Source: an uncultured Alphaproteobacteria bacterium
GTDB lineage: Bacteria > Pseudomonadota > Alphaproteobacteria > Caulobacterales > Aquidulcibacteraceae
Assembly: GCA_937967725.1 (NCBI GenBank)
Contig: CALBSY010000380.1
Coordinates: forward strand, 1-8,373
DNA length: 8,373 nt
Direction: 5' to 3'
The position numbers and the translations under genes were made by a program. Below, piece by piece: positions 5,216-8,373 of the stretch. The notes below the pieces were generated by a model. The model had not been told where the DNA came from. It saw only the letters and a list, made by a program, of their open reading frames with translations, and searched no databases. How positions within the stretch are numbered: position 1 is the stretch's first letter; the number at the start of each line of letters is the position of its first letter.

Positions 5216-6229
5216 ATGAACCTGCAGACTTTGAAGAGCGTCGGCCGGGCGGCAGCCGCTGCGGCCGCTATCCTGGCGATGACCGCCGGCAGCGCACTGG
5301 CGCAACAGCCTTTCACCATTCAAATCGATGGCTCCTCCACGGTGTTTCCGATTTCGGAAGCGGTGGCGGAAGCCTTCCAACAATCGGTTTCCGGCCGCGT
5401 GCGCGATGCGGTGGGCGAGTCCGGCTCTTCGGCGGGCTTGCGCAAATTCTGCCGCGGCGAGATTCACATCGCCGACGCCTCGCGTCCGATCCGCGGCAGC
5501 GAAATGGCGGCCTGCCGTGCGGCCGGCATCGGTTTCGTTGAGATTCCGGTGGCGTTCGACGGCCTCTCGGTCGTCGTTCACCCTTCGAACCCGATGAACT
5601 CGATCACCGTGGCGCAGCTGCGCCAGATCTGGTCGCAAGGTTCGAATGTCAGCAACTTCAGCGCCGTCGGCGGCCCGAATCTGCAAATGCAGCTATTCGG
5701 ACCGGGCTCCGCTTCGGGCACGTTCGAATACTTCACCGAAGCCGTGAACGGCACCGCGCGCTCCTCACGCACCGACTACACGCCGTCTGAAGATGACAAT
5801 GTGCTGGTGCAAGGCGTCGCCAACAATCCGGGAGGCATGGGCTATTTCGGTCTCGCGTACTACGAAGAGAACCGCAGCCGCCTGAAGGCGCTGGCAATCG
5901 ATGGCGGCAACGGCCCGGTGCTCCCCAGCCGCGAAACGGTCGAGAACGGAACCTATGCGCCGCTCTCTCGCCCGATTTTCATCTACGTGAACGCTGCGGC
6001 GCTGCGCCGTCCGCAAGTGCAGCAATTCGTGCAGTATTACATCAACAACGCGGCGCGTTTCTCCGCGCAGGTTGGCTACATCCCGCTGCCGGCCGCCGCC
6101 TATCAGACCTATCTGCAGCGGGCGCAATCGCGCCAGCAGGGGACGGCTTTCGGCGGCCGCGCCCTGATCGGCGCCAGCATCGAAGAAGTGCTGGCCCGCC
6201 CGCTTATCTTGGAAGAAGTTCAGCGCTAA
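5216..6229 (+). CDS. pstS: Periplasmic phosphate-binding protein PstS of the high-affinity phosphate ABC transporter
   Basis: I chose the ATG at 5216 over an in-frame upstream ATG at 5093, which lies inside the porin gene. The chosen start has GGAG 6 bases upstream and opens a proper signal peptide, with cleavage likely after ALA at residue 29. The mature protein begins with the family signature IDGSSTVFPISEAVAEAF (37-54). GESGSSAG (67-74), FCRGE (78-82) and DASRPIR (87-93) follow, then FDGLSVVVHPSNP (114-126) and GPGSASGTF (162-170), the usual phosphate-contacting loops of PstS. The total is 337 residues, normal for this family. No lipobox is present, so it should be a free periplasmic protein. 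It delivers phosphate from the porin to PstC/PstA encoded next. Expression is likely PhoB-controlled through the site before the porin gene and may be set apart from its neighbours by the flanking hairpins. Confidence 0.93.
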   Translation: MNLQTLKSVGRAAAAAAAILAMTAGSALAQQPFTIQIDGSSTVFPISEAVAEAFQQSVSGRVRDAVGESGSSAGLRKFCRGEIHIADASRPIRGSEMAACRAAGIGFVEIPVAFDGLSVVVHPSNPMNSITVAQLRQIWSQGSNVSNFSAVGGPNLQMQLFGPGSASGTFEYFTEAVNGTARSSRTDYTPSEDDNVLVQGVANNPGGMGYFGLAYYEENRSRLKALAIDGGNGPVLPSRETVENGTYAPLSRPIFIYVNAAALRRPQVQQFVQYYINNAARFSAQVGYIPLPAAAYQTYLQRAQSRQQGTAFGGRALIGASIEEVLARPLILEEVQR

Positions 6230-6235
6230 GAGGAC

Positions 6236-6267
6236 CCCGGCGGGAGGTAGAATCGCCTCCCGCCGGG
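6236..6267 (+). promoter_or_regulatory. Perfect 12-bp hairpin between pstS and pstC
   Basis: CCCGGCGGGAGG (6236-6247) pairs perfectly with CCTCCCGCCGGG (6256-6267) around the 8-nt loop TAGAATCG. It starts 6 bases after the pstS stop and ends 22 bases before the pstC start. No T-tract follows, and pstC must be transcribed through it. Stems of this kind after a binding-protein gene are known to stabilise the upstream message and lower permease expression; that role here is inferred. Confidence 0.68.
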
Positions 6268-6289
6268 CGACTCTGTTGAGGGGCGGGAC

Positions 6290-7201
6290 GTGGAACGCGA
6301 TTTCACTAGAAAGAAAATCCGTGTCGGCGAACGGATCATGGAAGGGCTGCTGTTTGTGGCGGCGGTGGCGGCCATCGCCGTTGTCTTGGGCATCGTCTAT
6401 GTCGTCATTTCCGAATCGACCAAGTTCTTCGCCCAGGTCTCGGCCATCGAGTTCCTGACCTCGACCACCTGGACGCCGCTGTTCGACAATCCGCAGTACG
6501 GAATCGCGCCGTTGCTGACGGGCACGTTCATGTCCACGCTGGTGGCGCTCGCCGTCGCCGTGCCGCTTGGACTGCTGGTGGCGATTTATCTTTCCGAGTT
6601 CGCCGGCCACCGCACGCGCGAGACGATCAAGCCGACGCTCGAATTGCTCGCTGCGGTGCCGACCGTCGTCTACGGCTACTTCGCGCTGCTGTTCGTTACG
6701 CCATTGCTGCAGGGCTGGCTGCGGCCGTTCGGCATAGAATTGCCGGCGTTCAATCTGCTTTCAGCTGGGATCGTGATGGGGCTGATGATCATCCCCTACA
6801 TCGCTTCGCTGTCCGAAGACGCCATGCGCGCGGTGCCGCGCTCGATGCGCGAAGGCTCGTTTGCGATGGGCGCCACGCGGCTGGAAACTGCATTCCGCGT
6901 CGTCGTGCCAGCGGCGATTTCCGGCGTCGTCGGCGCGGTCATCCTCGGCATGTCGCGCGCCATCGGTGAGACCATGATCGTCGTGGTCGCGGGCGGGCAA
7001 TTGCCGCAGATGGTGACGAGCCCGACGCAACAGGGCGCCACGGTGACCGCCTTCATCGCGCAGGTTGCGCTCGGCGATCTGCCGTTCGGCACGCTTGAGT
7101 ACAATTCGATTTTTGCGGCGGGCCTAGCGCTGTTGGTGCTCACGCTGATGTTTAACTTCATCGCGTTCTGGCTGCAGCGCCGATTCCGGGAGGCGTACTG
7201 A
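6290..7201 (+). CDS. pstC: Phosphate ABC transporter permease PstC
   Basis: The 303-residue inner-membrane protein pairs with PstA to form the phosphate channel. The GTG start at 6290 has GAGGGG 6 bases upstream. A short basic N-terminus is followed by about six hydrophobic segments, near residues 20-42, 76-100, 116-140, 155-173, 207-235 and 272-296. A PstC-like periplasmic stretch after segment 1 includes WTPLFDNPQYGIAPLL (61-76). Segment 3 opens with ELLAAVPTVVYGYFAL (118-133), the typical PstC/PstA run. The ABC-permease EAA loop is at about 176-207, with EDAMRAVPRSMREGSFAMGA (176-195), and contacts the ATPase PstB. SRAIGETM (222-229) follows, as in other members. The stop TGA shares its final A with the pstA start, suggesting translational coupling. 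Length and motifs are normal. Confidence 0.93.
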   Translation: MERDFTRKKIRVGERIMEGLLFVAAVAAIAVVLGIVYVVISESTKFFAQVSAIEFLTSTTWTPLFDNPQYGIAPLLTGTFMSTLVALAVAVPLGLLVAIYLSEFAGHRTRETIKPTLELLAAVPTVVYGYFALLFVTPLLQGWLRPFGIELPAFNLLSAGIVMGLMIIPYIASLSEDAMRAVPRSMREGSFAMGATRLETAFRVVVPAAISGVVGAVILGMSRAIGETMIVVVAGGQLPQMVTSPTQQGATVTAFIAQVALGDLPFGTLEYNSIFAAGLALLVLTLMFNFIAFWLQRRFREAY

Positions 7202-8373
7202 TGACCGCCATCGACGTCGAACGCGTGCGCGACATCACCGCCCACCCGCCGGGTCTCGCCACCCGCAAACTGCAGGATCGCAGCTTCGTGGTCTGGGGCG
7301 TTCTGGCCACGATCATTGGCATCGGCACGCTGGTCGCGCTGGTGCTGGACCTCGCCGCCGACGGCGGCCACCGTCTAACGGGCGAGTTCTTCCTAAGCTT
7401 CCCTTCCGCCAATCCGAGTGAAGCGGGCATTCTGTCGGCGTGGGTCGGATCGCTGCTCGTGATCGTTACGACGGCGTTGTTTGCCATTCCAGTGGGGATG
7501 CTGGCCGGGGTCTATCTGGAAGAGTATGCGCCGAAAAACCCGGTGACCTCGGCGATCGAGATCGCCGTCAACAATCTCGCCGGCGTGCCGTCGATTCTGT
7601 TCGGACTGATGGCTGTCGGCATCTTCGTGCAGTTCCTCGGCAATCCAGCCCGGTATTTCACCTTCCTGCCGGAGGGATTCCGTGAAGGCATGGCCGACGC
7701 GTTCGGCCAATCCATCCTCACCGCCGGCATCACGCTTGCCTTGCTGATCCTGCCGGTCGTTATTGTCGCAACGCGTGAAGCCGTGCGCGGCGTGCCGCAG
7801 GAAATCCGCCATGCCGCGCTCGCGGTCGGCGCCACTAAGTGGCAAACGACGCAGCACCATGTGCTGCCGTATGCGCTGCCGGGTGTCGTAACCGGCGTGA
7901 TTATCGGTATCTCGCGCGCGCTGGGCGAGACTGCGCCGCTCATCATGATCGGCGGCCTGACCTTCGTGGCGTTCCTGCCGATCACGCGTCCTGGCGACGC
8001 CACCTTCGAAACCGTCGGCGTGCTCGACGAGTACGGCGCGCCGGTAAATCCCGACGCAACCGAGAGCGTGTTGATCCATCACGACGGGGTCGTGGTGCTG
8101 CCGGACTTCACGGAAATGCCGGTCGAGGCGGGCCAAACCTACGACTTGCCGCACGGCTCGACGGTGCAGTCGGTCGCAACCTGGGGCGACGCCATCGCCA
8201 GCTGGTCGCCGACGCATTGGTTGGGCTCGGAGTTTACCGTGATGCCGATCCAGATGTTCAACTGGACGTCGCGTCCGCAGGCCGAATTTCTGGAGATCGC
8301 CGCCGCTGCGGGCTTGGTGCTGCTGGCGATTACGCTGCTGATGAACGGTACGGCGATTTGGCTTCGCTACAGG
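7201..8373 (+). CDS. pstA: Phosphate ABC transporter permease PstA, truncated by the window edge, with an enlarged periplasmic loop
   Basis: The frame is open from the ATG at 7201 to the edge (391 codons). The last residues, LLMNGTAIWLRYR, resemble the usual PstA C-terminus, so only a few codons are probably missing. Hydrophobic segments lie near 29-52, 82-106, 124-147, 172-190, 225-258 and 365-387. NNLAGVPSILFGL (124-136) is the PstA form of the segment-3 motif. The EAA loop is at 193-216 (EAVRGVP, then AALAVGATKW), and SRALGETAPL is at 238-247. PstA proteins are usually about 280-300 residues; this one is near 400. The excess lies between FVAFLP (255-260) and EFTVMPIQMFNW (344-355), where about 83 residues replace a short loop. 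That stretch is acidic, rich in Asp, Glu and Val, and should face the periplasm, where PstS docks. Partner of PstC; pstB is expected just downstream. Confidence 0.93.
   Translation, partial: MTAIDVERVRDITAHPPGLATRKLQDRSFVVWGVLATIIGIGTLVALVLDLAADGGHRLTGEFFLSFPSANPSEAGILSAWVGSLLVIVTTALFAIPVGMLAGVYLEEYAPKNPVTSAIEIAVNNLAGVPSILFGLMAVGIFVQFLGNPARYFTFLPEGFREGMADAFGQSILTAGITLALLILPVVIVATREAVRGVPQEIRHAALAVGATKWQTTQHHVLPYALPGVVTGVIIGISRALGETAPLIMIGGLTFVAFLPITRPGDATFETVGVLDEYGAPVNPDATESVLIHHDGVVVLPDFTEMPVEAGQTYDLPHGSTVQSVATWGDAIASWSPTHWLGSEFTVMPIQMFNWTSRPQAEFLEIAAAAGLVLLAITLLMNGTAIWLRYR

Noticed and set aside
5765..6610. Minus-strand open frame of 281 codons across the pstS-pstC junction
   Set aside because: Arg- and His-rich low-complexity product, antisense to two confident genes and spanning the intercistronic hairpin.
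7393..8217. Minus-strand open frame of 274 codons antisense to pstA
   Set aside because: Composition is that of a shadow frame (Arg, His, Asp, Gly) and the sense frame has clear PstA motifs throughout.

Overview
The window is GC-rich (roughly 64% by eye) with a compact layout and protein families typical of an alphaproteobacterium. A Caulobacterales or Hyphomonadaceae-like source is my best guess from the type III decarboxylase, the deoxyhypusine-synthase-like gene and the gene style; this is inference, since no rRNA or taxonomic marker is present. I see no mobile element, CRISPR array, tRNA or rRNA.

Left half (1-3700), polyamines plus two other genes. On the minus strand are the N-terminus of a deoxyhypusine-synthase-like protein (1-149, running off the left edge), a cyclase-family (kynurenine-formamidase-like) protein (265-930) and a type III PLP-dependent ornithine/lysine-type decarboxylase (2238-3449). 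A DUF2254 membrane protein (1006-2241) lies on the plus strand between the last two and shares its final 4 bases with the end of the decarboxylase gene. The decarboxylase supplies a diamine, and known bacterial deoxyhypusine-synthase-like enzymes use putrescine-type substrates to make homospermidine, so the two probably belong to one pathway.

Middle (3450-3906), a 457-base divergent intergenic region. The minus strand holds a leader of about 210 nt for the decarboxylase, starting just after a plausible promoter. It carries two copies of a 31-33 nt hairpin with the same stems and the same ACTAAC bulge but different loops, an 8-bp long-range closing stem, an inner 9-bp arm and a competing 7-bp pairing. 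A 27-codon reading frame lies inside it. This looks like a cis-regulatory RNA, possibly related to the alphaproteobacterial speF element, and is the most interesting part of the window. On the plus side is a three-repeat, 11-bp-period Pho box.

Right half (3907-8373), a phosphate-starvation operon on the plus strand: an OprO/OprP-type phosphate-selective porin, then pstS, pstC and pstA (pstA reaches the right edge, probably a few codons short of its end). The porin admits phosphate through the outer membrane, PstS captures it in the periplasm and PstC/PstA form the inner-membrane channel; the ATPase PstB is not in the window. Strong 12-bp hairpins without T-tracts follow the porin and pstS stop codons, while pstC and pstA overlap by one base. 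PstA carries an unusual insert of about 80 residues in its last periplasmic loop.
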